Shown: piece after piece, positions 15,810 to 22,676 of the stretch
Position numbering within the stretch: the stretch's first letter is position 1
How the letters are laid out: the number at the start of each line of letters is the position of its first letter
From: Candidatus Bacteroides merdigallinarum
GTDB taxonomy: Bacteria > Bacteroidota > Bacteroidia > Bacteroidales > Bacteroidaceae
Direction: 5' to 3'
Assembly: GCA_019116285.1 (NCBI GenBank)
Contig: DXBX01000023.1
Location: 1 to 38,520 of the forward strand
Length of the DNA: 38,520 bases
The notes under the pieces: model-generated
Told to the model about the DNA's origin: nothing
The model's database searches: none
What the model saw: only the letters and a program-made list of their open reading frames with translations
Made by a program: the position numbers and the translations under genes

Positions 15810-15817
15810 CAAAGATA
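15810..15817 (-). promoter_or_regulatory. -7 promoter element of the structured RNA
   Basis: TATCTTTG on the minus strand matches the TAnnTTTG consensus and ends one base before the closing helix of the RNA. A good -33 TTTG is not visible at the usual distance, so strength is uncertain. Confidence 0.6.
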
Positions 15818-15852
15818 AAACGCTAAGTAAACGTCTTTCTTTATATATGTCC

Positions 15853-15901
15853 GTTTCCCGCCCACCCGGCTTCTGCAAAAAAGCCGATGGATACGGGAAA
15901 C
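15853..15901. other. Two-step hairpin in the gap below the phosphatase gene
   Basis: GTTTCCCG (15853-15860) pairs with CGGGAAAC (15894-15901), and inside it GGCTT (15868-15872) pairs with AAGCC (15881-15885). It has no following T-run. It may be a 3' element of the phosphatase transcript. The rest of the gap from 15902 to 16002 is AT-rich and shows nothing else. Confidence 0.4.
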
Positions 15902-16002
15902 AGTGCAAAATTATGAAATTAATCTATGATATCCTATAAGTTGGAATTTTTTTTAGCGTAAAATGCTTTCGTTAAGTTCTTTCTGCTAATTACTTGCCGG
16001 CA

Positions 16003-17073
16003 TCACTCCTCGTCCACCAGCAGGATTTTCCGGAGCTGTCGTACTTCCTCCTTTTGCAGCCCCACGGCCTGGGTCAGGTATTCGTCCACGCTGCCGTAGG
16101 TGCTTTCTATTTCATTCCTGGCAGCGTCCAGGAAACCCTCGCGGGCGGAGTAGACGGTGGTGAGGGCTTCTTGTGAGCGGGTGGGGAGCTCGTAGGCGTA
16201 GCTGGTGGCGGAGGGGATGTCAAAGTAGCGGTTGCTCAGGCGGTAGTCCTCCATGATGTCCTCTTTGTTGACGCCGAGGGCGCTCAGCACCAGGGCCGTG
16301 GCAATGCCTGTGCGTCCTTTGCCGGTGGTGCAATGGATGACGGCGGGATAGTTGTCCTCGTCCAGCAAGACGTCGAACACGCGGCGGAAGGCTGATGCAT
16401 GTGCGGCGACGATGTGGCGGTTGATGCGCTCCACGATGCGGTAGACGGTGTCACTCTGGATGCTTTCCCGGTCGATGCCGGTCAGGATGTCGGTCAGGCA
16501 GCCGGCCGGGATGGGAATCTGCACGATGCGTGGCTGCGTGGGTGGGGGAAGGGCCGGTTGAGGACGTTCGGACGTGTCGCGCAGGTCGATGATGGTACGG
16601 ATGCCCAGCCGGTTCAGTTTGTCCAGGGTGGCAGACTGTGTGACGTCTATTTGTGCCGAGCGGTAGAGCATGCCCCAGCGTACCCGTTTGTGGCGCGAGT
16701 AGATGGGGTAGCCGCCCAGGTCGCGGAAGTTCTGTACGCCGGGCACGTTGACGTTGCGGGTAGCCACCCGCACGCGGTATTTGTCGTTGAAGAGCAGGGT
16801 ATAATAATGCCGTTTGGCGGGGTCGTCGGTGACCACCGTCGTCCATTGGCCGGCAATGTCGGCCGTGGCCACCGGTTTGACTTCGGGGATGTGGTCGGGG
16901 TCGGTAGAGGCAAAGATCTTCACCTCCCCTTGGAGGGCCGGTTTGGTCTCCCATTTCACTATGCTGTTCCCCACGTTGTTTTCCTCGCACACCACGGTGA
17001 TGTGAGGGGTTGCTCCGCCACAGGCGGAGAGCAGCATCATCAAGGCAAGTCCGTTTAACAGATTCTTGTGCAT
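16003..17073 (-). CDS. Tyrosine/dual-specificity phosphatase-family lipoprotein
   Basis: The 356-residue protein has a lipoprotein signal with lipobox LLSAC (Cys18). An N-terminal beta domain of about 80 residues resembles a fibronectin-type module (KWETKPALQGEVKIFAS). A Tyr-phosphatase domain of the Y_phosphatase3 type follows, beginning VPGVQNFRDLGGY. The signature loop is HCTTGKGRTG, giving the catalytic Cys and Arg of the CX5R motif, and the upstream IRTIIDLRDTSER segment is also typical. It is expected to hydrolyse phosphoesters outside the inner membrane; the substrate could be protein, lipid or sugar phosphate. It lies about 300 bases behind the sugar-kinase gene on the same strand, separated by a repeat array. 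Confidence 0.87.
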   Translation of the reverse strand: MHKNLLNGLALMMLLSACGGATPHITVVCEENNVGNSIVKWETKPALQGEVKIFASTDPDHIPEVKPVATADIAGQWTTVVTDDPAKRHYYTLLFNDKYRVRVATRNVNVPGVQNFRDLGGYPIYSRHKRVRWGMLYRSAQIDVTQSATLDKLNRLGIRTIIDLRDTSERPQPALPPPTQPRIVQIPIPAGCLTDILTGIDRESIQSDTVYRIVERINRHIVAAHASAFRRVFDVLLDEDNYPAVIHCTTGKGRTGIATALVLSALGVNKEDIMEDYRLSNRYFDIPSATSYAYELPTRSQEALTTVYSAREGFLDAARNEIESTYGSVDEYLTQAVGLQKEEVRQLRKILLVDEE

Positions 17074-17161
17074 ACAGACATCGGGTTATTGTTGGGTCTC
17101 TTTTTACGTAGTCAATCGTTCGTTGCCGGCGTTCGGACGGTAGGTATGGCCGGGCGTGTAC

Positions 17162-17228
17162 GTCGGCTCCCGCGAGCATGCTCCTCGGCTCCCGCGAGCG
17201 CGTTCGTCGGCTCCCGCGTATGCAGGCC
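17162..17228 (+). repeat. 22-bp repeat array, locus A (three units)
   Basis: Units start at 17162, 17184 and 17206, each opening with GTCGGCTCCCGCGAGC or a close variant (the second begins CTCGG; the third diverges after CCCGCG). The same 22-bp unit recurs at 22556-22621 and, inverted, at 30760-30825. It lies in the 305-base gap between the phosphatase and sugar-kinase genes. Nothing else convincing is visible in that gap. Confidence 0.8.
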
Positions 17229-17378
17229 GGCATACGTCGGTTGGTCACGTCCCTCTGCTCGCCCTTCCGTCTTCCGGATGGCAGAGCAAATATAAATGTT
17301 TTCGGAAACGGTTGGGCGGCAGGGTGCGCGGATTTAGATTTCTTTTTGAAATAATAAACGATTGTGTCTTAATGTCTG

Positions 17379-18314
17379 TCAATTGCGTGCCTTGTAGCGG
17401 TGGGCGGCGGCAAATTCGGGGGAAACGGAATTGCTGAAACTGCGGCAGACGTCGGCGGCGAACTCCATGCCGCACCGCACGATGGTATCCCATGTGGCTT
17501 CGTCTGTTGTATCGAGGTCATCTTTGTGCACGCCTTGGGACAGCAAGCCGAAGATGATGCCGGCGTTGAAATTGTCGCCCGCGCCGATGGTGCTCACGGC
17601 CTCCAGTGGCAGGGTGGGATAGTCCTTGGTCACGGATGCCGTGCGCAGGGCTACTTCGCCCCCGCCGCGCGTACAGAGGAAATTGGGGCAGTAGAACTTG
17701 ATTTTCTCCCGGTAGATGCGGTCGGCGTCGCGCAGGCCATACATATAGAAGAAGTCGTCCTGCGAGCCGCGCACGATGTCGGCATACTCCAGGTTCTCGA
17801 TGATAGTCGGGGCTAGTTTGATGGCCTCCTCTTTGTGCGCCGAGCGGAAGTTGGGGTCGTAATAGACAATAGCCTTCTGTTCGCGGGCCTGGTCCAGCAG
17901 CTCCACCACCTTGTCGCGCAAGACGGGGTTGAGGGCATAGTACGAGCCGATGACCACGATGTCGTCCTCCTCCAGCCGGGGGAAGGCCACGTCGAGGCGC
18001 TGGGCGGGATAGTTCTTGTAGAAGAGGTATTCCGCATCACTCCGCTCGTCCAGGAAGGCGAGGGACACGGGCGACTTGCCGTCGGGGAAGACGTTGACGT
18101 GGTCCGTGGGGATGTGGTTGTCGCGCATGAAGCGCAGGATGATGTCGCCCACGCGGTCGTTGCCCGTCTCGCTGATGAAGCAGACCGGCACGCCCGTACG
18201 GCTCAGCGACACGATGCCGTTGAACACCGATCCTCCGGGAACGGCCGCAGACGGCTGTTCGTCGCGGAAGATGATGTCGAGGATGGTCTCTCCGATTCCG
18301 ATTACTTTTCGCAT
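17379..18314 (-). CDS. PfkB-family carbohydrate kinase
   Basis: The 311-residue cytoplasmic protein is a ribokinase-fold sugar kinase. It opens with GIGETILDIIF and has the substrate-side glycine signature GGSVFNGIVSLSRTG (about 30-44). The C-terminal PfkB signature TIGAGDNFNAGIIFGLL carries the anion hole and catalytic Asp. Length and motifs fit fructokinase-like members, but the sugar cannot be fixed from sequence alone. Its ATG overlaps the 3' end of the KdsD-like gene by 13 bases, so the two are translationally coupled. That pairing suggests a shared sugar-phosphate route, possibly ketose or Kdo-precursor metabolism; this is inference. Confidence 0.87.
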   Translation of the reverse strand: MRKVIGIGETILDIIFRDEQPSAAVPGGSVFNGIVSLSRTGVPVCFISETGNDRVGDIILRFMRDNHIPTDHVNVFPDGKSPVSLAFLDERSDAEYLFYKNYPAQRLDVAFPRLEEDDIVVIGSYYALNPVLRDKVVELLDQAREQKAIVYYDPNFRSAHKEEAIKLAPTIIENLEYADIVRGSQDDFFYMYGLRDADRIYREKIKFYCPNFLCTRGGGEVALRTASVTKDYPTLPLEAVSTIGAGDNFNAGIIFGLLSQGVHKDDLDTTDEATWDTIVRCGMEFAADVCRSFSNSVSPEFAAAHRYKARN

Positions 18315-18907
18315 AGCAGTCTTGATTTCTCACCCAAGTAGCCGCCGTGGTGGCGCTTGGAATAGTCTTCGATGGTGAAGCCCGTCCGCTTCATGGTCTC
18401 TACGACCAGGATGTCGCCGATGACGGTCATGACGGTGGTCGAGGTCGTAGGCGTCATGCCCAGGGGGCAGACCTCGTCGGGGTGGCCTGTGCTGAGGCAG
18501 ACGTCTGCCTCGCGGGCCAGGGGGCTGTCAGGGTTGCCGGTGATGACGATGAACTTCAGGCGGGAGTCCAGGTTATGGACCAGTTGGGTCAGCTCCACGA
18601 TTTCACGGGTTTTGCCCGAGTTGGAGATGAGCAGCAGCAGGTCGTTCTCCTGCAGGATGCCCAAGTCGCCGTGTTGCGCCTCGCTGGGATGCAGGAAGAC
18701 GGAAGGGATGCCCGTCGAGCAGAAGGTAGTGGCAATGTTCATGGCGATTTGCCCGGCCTTGCCCATGCCCGAGGTCACCAGCTTGCCCCGGCGGCGGTGC
18801 ACGTGTTCCACGATGAGCTCCACGGCCCGTTCGTAGGCGTCAGTCACCGGGATGTCCTTTACGGCTTGTGCTTCTTTCAGCAGGAGTTCTTTGATGTCAG
18901 CTATCAT
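18302..18907 (-). CDS. kdsD: SIS-domain D-arabinose-5-phosphate isomerase-like protein (KdsD/GutQ family)
   Basis: The 201-residue protein is a single SIS domain of the type that interconverts ribulose-5-phosphate and arabinose-5-phosphate, the first step toward Kdo of lipopolysaccharide. Characteristic pieces are GKLVTSGMGKAGQIA, the STGIPSVFLHPSEAQHGDLG loop with its active-site His, and LLLISNSGKTREI. The tandem CBS domains of enterobacterial KdsD (about 320 residues) are absent. SIS-only forms with this activity are known in Bacteroides. It is followed directly, with overlap, by the PfkB kinase. The gene symbol is the best family match; a role with another sugar phosphate is possible. Confidence 0.8.
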   Translation of the reverse strand: MIADIKELLLKEAQAVKDIPVTDAYERAVELIVEHVHRRRGKLVTSGMGKAGQIAMNIATTFCSTGIPSVFLHPSEAQHGDLGILQENDLLLLISNSGKTREIVELTQLVHNLDSRLKFIVITGNPDSPLAREADVCLSTGHPDEVCPLGMTPTTSTTVMTVIGDILVVETMKRTGFTIEDYSKRHHGGYLGEKSRLLCEK

Positions 18908-19034
18908 TGTTGTCAGTTTTTAGAGTAATGTATGGGCCGGTTTGTCCGTACCGGTCGGCCGCAAGGAGGGGGCTTCCCGTCCTTACTACTTGCAAATATC
19001 CGCAATTTTCCATAAACCGCAATAAGTTTTATTG

Positions 19035-19042
19035 TATTTTTG
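19035..19042 (+). promoter_or_regulatory. -7 promoter element for the M16 peptidase gene
   Basis: TATTTTTG matches TAnnTTTG and leaves a leader of about 25 bases to the ATG at 19070. It overlaps a TTG at 19040 that could otherwise be read as an earlier start, so that longer form is rejected. Confidence 0.5.
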
Positions 19043-19069
19043 CGCTCTAAATCGAATCCCCCTGTCAAA

Positions 19070-20320
19070 ATGAAGAATTTGGTCGAAGATAGTTCTGCTT
19101 GCAATGTCTATGTCCTGTCCAACGGGTTGCGCGTCATCCACCAGCCTTTGGCCTCACGAGTGGCTTATTGTGGCTTTGCCGTTGATGCCGGTACGCGCGA
19201 CGAACGCGAGGACGAACCCGGCATGGCTCACTTCGTCGAGCACTTGCTTTTCAAAGGGACCCGCAAGCGCAAGGCCTGGCACATCCTGAACCGTATGGAG
19301 AACGTGGGCGGCGACCTCAATGCCTATACCAACAAGGAGGAGACGGTGGTCTATTGCGCTTTTCCCGTCGAACACTTTGCCCGGGCCTTCGAGCTGCTGG
19401 CGGACATCGTATTCTGCTCCACCTTCCCCCAGCGCGAAGTAGAGAAAGAGACGGATGTCATTCTTGACGAGATTCAGTCCTACGAGGACACGCCTTCCGA
19501 ACTGATATTCGATGACTTCGAGGACCTTATCTTCCGCGGACACCCTTTGGGACGCAACATTTTGGGCAATCCCGAGCGTTTGAAGGCATTCCGGGGCGTG
19601 GATGCCGCAGCTTTTACCGCCCGCCTCTACCGTCCGGACCGGATGGTCTTCTTCGTATACGGAGCCGTGGACTTTCGCCGGGTGGTGCGCCTGGCCGAGA
19701 AACTTCTCGCTGATGTGGTATGTCCGTCCGGACCATCGTCTGACGGCCGTATCCTGCCTCCCCCTTATGTACCTGCCCGGCGCACTTTGCACCGTGATAC
19801 CCATCAGACCCATGTGATGATCGGTGGCCGTGGCTACGATGCTCACTCTCCGCGTCGCACGGCTCTCTACCTGCTGAACAATCTGCTGGGAGGTCCCGGT
19901 ATGAACAGCCGCCTGAACGTGGCTTTGCGCGAGCGGCGTGGGCTGGTCTACAACGTGGAGGCCAATCTGACCTCTTATACCGATACGGGTACCTTCTGCA
20001 TCTATTTCGGTTGCGACCCGGAGGACACCGATACTTGCCTCCGCCTGGTGCGTAAGGAGTTGAAGCGCCTGCGCGACCGTCGCCTGACCGCCGCCCAGCT
20101 GGCTGCCGCCCGGAAACAACTGACGGGCCAGTTGATAGTGGCTTCGGACAATTTCGAGGCCAATGCCCTGGGTATGGCCAAGACCTTCCTGCACTACAAC
20201 CGCTACGAGACCATGGCCGACCTGTTCCGCCGCATTGATGCGCTGACGCCGGACCTCCTGCTGGACGTGGCGGGCGAGATGCTGGACGAGGAACGGTTGT
20301 CGGTGCTCGTGTATGCCTAG
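19070..20320 (+). CDS. M16-family zinc peptidase (insulinase/pitrilysin type)
   Basis: The 416-residue protein carries the inverted zinc motif HFVEH (His54, Glu57, His58). The third ligand is Glu134 in DVILDEIQSY, at the standard spacing of 76 residues. An N-terminal catalytic M16 half and a C-terminal inactive half (from about 170; LNNLLGGPGMNSRLN is the typical GPGMSSRL-like element) are both present, as in processing-peptidase-like bacterial enzymes. No signal peptide is seen, so it is probably cytoplasmic. It degrades or processes peptides; the target is unknown. It is convergent with queH, 16 bases apart. Confidence 0.92.
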   Translation: MKNLVEDSSACNVYVLSNGLRVIHQPLASRVAYCGFAVDAGTRDEREDEPGMAHFVEHLLFKGTRKRKAWHILNRMENVGGDLNAYTNKEETVVYCAFPVEHFARAFELLADIVFCSTFPQREVEKETDVILDEIQSYEDTPSELIFDDFEDLIFRGHPLGRNILGNPERLKAFRGVDAAAFTARLYRPDRMVFFVYGAVDFRRVVRLAEKLLADVVCPSGPSSDGRILPPPYVPARRTLHRDTHQTHVMIGGRGYDAHSPRRTALYLLNNLLGGPGMNSRLNVALRERRGLVYNVEANLTSYTDTGTFCIYFGCDPEDTDTCLRLVRKELKRLRDRRLTAAQLAAARKQLTGQLIVASDNFEANALGMAKTFLHYNRYETMADLFRRIDALTPDLLLDVAGEMLDEERLSVLVYA

Positions 20321-20336
20321 GCGGGCAGGTTTGCGT

Positions 20337-20924
20337 TTATTCCTGAGTTGTTTTCTCCAGCCGCCGCATGCTGTATTCGCACCCGCAATACTGCTGGTTG
20401 TAGAAGCCGTAGTCGCGTAGCAGTTGGTTGCGCCGCTCCTGCAGGCCGCCTTTGCGCCAGTTCTGCTCCCAGAAGAGGGTGCCGGGATGGCGTGCGGCGG
20501 CCGCCCGACCGGCCTCGTTGATTTGCTCCAGGCTCTTCCAGCGCGAGGAGGCCAGGGTGGTGGTGAAGAGGGTAAAGCCATGCTCGGCGGCATAGCGGGC
20601 CGTCTCGTCCAGGCGCAGCAGGAAGCAGCGCAGGCATCGCCGCCCTCTTTCGGGCTCCTCCTCCAAACCTTTCATGCGGCTTTGCCAGAGCGTGTGGTCA
20701 TACTCTGCATCTACGAAGTCCAGCCCCTGCGACGTCACGAAGCGGATGGCTTCCTGCTTGCGGATTTCGTATTCCTCGGCCGGGAAGATATTGGGGTTGC
20801 AGTAGAACACGGTGGGGCGGATGCCGTTGGCCAGCATACACTCGATGATGGCCGACGAGCAAGGGGCGCAACACGAATGCAGCAGCACGCGCGTGTCCCC
20901 GTTGGGAGTCTGTAGTTGCAACAT
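20337..20924 (-). CDS. queH: Epoxyqueuosine reductase QueH
   Basis: QueH performs the last step of queuosine formation, reducing epoxyqueuosine in tRNA. The 195-residue protein has the expected Cys set: HSCCAPC (Cys18, Cys19, Cys22), CLRC (Cys97, Cys100), and a C-terminal CGC (about 182-184). These bind the iron-sulfur cluster and a second metal site. FTLFTTTLASSRWKSLEQIN also matches the family (formerly DUF208). The start at 20924 lies 27 bases below a TAAGTTTG element on the minus strand. QueH is the non-homologous alternative to QueG. Confidence 0.9.
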   Translation of the reverse strand: MLQLQTPNGDTRVLLHSCCAPCSSAIIECMLANGIRPTVFYCNPNIFPAEEYEIRKQEAIRFVTSQGLDFVDAEYDHTLWQSRMKGLEEEPERGRRCLRCFLLRLDETARYAAEHGFTLFTTTLASSRWKSLEQINEAGRAAAARHPGTLFWEQNWRKGGLQERRNQLLRDYGFYNQQYCGCEYSMRRLEKTTQE

Positions 20925-20950
20925 AGACGGGCGATGTTTATTTCCGTGGG

Positions 20951-20958
20951 CAAACTTA
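20951..20958 (-). promoter_or_regulatory. -7 promoter element for queH
   Basis: TAAGTTTG on the minus strand fits TAnnTTTG at 27 bases from the queH ATG. The gap 20925-21242 also holds the GH5 promoter at 21167 and a palindrome at 21188, and otherwise nothing recognisable. Confidence 0.45.
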
Positions 20959-21166
20959 CGCTTTTTTTGCGGAAAGTCCGCGGGAGAGCCGCCGGAAATT
21001 TCGGCAAAGGATACGTCTTTATTACGTCATGACTCTTTTCTATATACACTTTTTTTGCGCATGATTTTTTGATAAATAGCTGATATACAGATGTTGTTTG
21101 GCAGAGGTTGGATTTACGTCATCCCTGGGGACGCAAATGCCTCTTTCTTGGTGCGGAAATCTTTCT

Positions 21167-21174
21167 TATCTTTG
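21167..21174 (+). promoter_or_regulatory. -7 promoter element for the GH5/GH3 genes
   Basis: TATCTTTG matches TAnnTTTG. A TTGG at 21148-21151 may be the -33 element at a slightly short spacing. The leader to the GH5 ATG would be about 65 bases and contains the palindrome at 21188-21203. Confidence 0.55.
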
Positions 21175-21187
21175 AGGTGCGTTAGCG

Positions 21188-21203
21188 GAAGGAATATTCC
21201 TTC
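21188..21203. promoter_or_regulatory. 16-bp perfect palindrome in the GH5 leader
   Basis: GAAGGAATATTCCTTC is a perfect palindrome about 14 bases past the promoter element, followed by TTTATTTTT. It could be a dimer-binding operator or, as RNA, a small attenuator hairpin. No regulator gene is adjacent. Confidence 0.5.
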
Positions 21204-21242
21204 TGCCTTTATTTTTAATCAAACAAACACATTCATCTACCC

Positions 21243-22496
21243 ATGAAGCATTTATTGAAAGCAAGCGTCATGACAGGCCTGCTCGCGCTGGGCCTGGCCG
21301 GATGCGGCGGACAACAATCCGCCGAGACGGCCGAAACTACTAGTGCCTTCGTCACCATTGACGGGCAAAACCTACTCAAACCGGACGGTACACCTCTCTT
21401 TATTATGGGTACCAACTTGGGCAACTGGCTCAATCCGGAAGGATACATGTTCAACTTCACCCGCACCAATTCGGCGCACTTCATCGACGAGATGCTGTGC
21501 CAGCTGGTTGGCCCCGACTTTGCCGCCCGCTTCTGGCGCCAGTTCAAGGACAACTACGTGACCCGTGAGGACATCCGTTTCATCAAGAGCACCGGGGCGA
21601 ACACCATCCGCCTACCTTTCCATTACAAGCTCTTCACTGACGAAGACTACATGGGCCTTACCGCCGAGCAGGACGGATTCGCCCGCGTGGACAGTCTGGT
21701 GGAGTGGTGCCGCGAATCGGACCTGTACCTCATCCTGGACATGCACGATGCCCCCGGCGGACAGACGGGTGACAACATCGACGACAGCTATGGCTACCCC
21801 TGGCTGTTCGAGAGCGAGGAGAGCCAGCAGCTCTACTGCGACATCTGGCGCCGCATTGCCAGCCGTTACAAGGATGAACCCGTCATCCTGGGCTACGAGC
21901 TCTTCAACGAACCCATTGCTCCTTATTTCCCCAACATGGACGAGTTGAACGCCAAATTGGAACCGCTCTATAAGAAAGGTGTAGCCGCTATCCGCGAGGT
22001 GGACACCAACCACATCATCCTCTTGGGCGGAGCCCAGTGGAACGGCAACTTCAAGCCCTTCACCGACTCCAAGTTCGATGATAAAATCATGTACACCTGC
22101 CACCGTTATGGCGGCCCGGCTACCAAGGAGGCCATCATGAATATCATCAGCTTCCGCGACAGCGTGAACCTGCCGATGTACATGGGCGAGATTGGCCACA
22201 ACACCGACCAGTGGCAGGCCGATTTCTGCCGGGTGATGCGTGAGAACAACATAGGCTACACGTTCTGGCCTTACAAGAAGATGGGCAATTCCTGCTTTAT
22301 GGGCATCACGCCGCCTGCAGGCTGGCAGGCCGTGGTGGACTTCGCCGAGGCGCCGCGCGGCACGTACCAGGAAATCCGCAACGCCCGTCCCGACCAGGCT
22401 GCTGCGCGTCAGGCCTTGACCGACCTGCTGGAGGCCGTGAAGGTGGAGAACTGCACGCCGCAGGAGAGTTATATCCGGTCGTTGGGAATGAAATAA
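21243..22496 (+). CDS. GH5-family glycoside hydrolase lipoprotein
   Basis: The 417-residue protein has a lipoprotein signal (lipobox LAGC, Cys21) and is expected at the envelope. The GH5 (cellulase-family) barrel is complete: FIMGTNLGNWLNPEGY at the start, NTIRLPFHY, LILDMHDAPGG, and LFNEP with acid/base Glu223. The His/Tyr strand TCHRYGG and MYMGEIG with nucleophile Glu316 complete it. GNWLNPEG resembles exo-beta-1,3-glucanase-like subfamilies, so a beta-glucan substrate is likely but unproven. It precedes a GH3 beta-glucosidase by about 180 bases that hold a repeat array. The pair would cut a beta-glucan and release glucose. No SusC/SusD genes accompany them. Confidence 0.88.
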   Translation: MKHLLKASVMTGLLALGLAGCGGQQSAETAETTSAFVTIDGQNLLKPDGTPLFIMGTNLGNWLNPEGYMFNFTRTNSAHFIDEMLCQLVGPDFAARFWRQFKDNYVTREDIRFIKSTGANTIRLPFHYKLFTDEDYMGLTAEQDGFARVDSLVEWCRESDLYLILDMHDAPGGQTGDNIDDSYGYPWLFESEESQQLYCDIWRRIASRYKDEPVILGYELFNEPIAPYFPNMDELNAKLEPLYKKGVAAIREVDTNHIILLGGAQWNGNFKPFTDSKFDDKIMYTCHRYGGPATKEAIMNIISFRDSVNLPMYMGEIGHNTDQWQADFCRVMRENNIGYTFWPYKKMGNSCFMGITPPAGWQAVVDFAEAPRGTYQEIRNARPDQAAARQALTDLLEAVKVENCTPQESYIRSLGMK

Positions 22497-22555
22497 ACGG
22501 CTCTGCTGGCCGGCTGTACGGAGGGCGTCCGGCGGGTATATTGCCGTGCGCAAGC

Positions 22556-22621
22556 GTCGGTACCCGCGAGCACGAGCACCGATACCCGCGAACACGAGCG
22601 TCGGTACCCGCGTACAGCGGC
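22556..22621 (+). repeat. 22-bp repeat array, locus B (three units)
   Basis: Units start at 22556, 22578 and 22600. Unit 1 opens GTCGGTACCCGCGAGCAC; unit 2 differs at a few bases; unit 3 diverges after CCCGCG, just as at locus A. A weaker fourth unit may precede at 22534. It lies between the GH5 stop and the GH3 start. Confidence 0.82.
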
Positions 22622-22676
22622 CTCCATGACAGGAACTGAATACAATCCAATATTTAATCTAAAAAAATCAATCCGT

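Noticed and set aside
15505..15908. N-terminal extension of the 91-residue protein and two other minus-strand frames (15614-15865, 15630-15908), one with a few Cys pairs
   Set aside because: They overlap each other in different frames and coincide with the structured RNA, whose pairing explains the sequence better.
19154..20593. A 479-codon frame antisense to the M16 peptidase and running into queH
   Set aside because: Both real genes have complete metal-binding motifs; the antisense frame has none.
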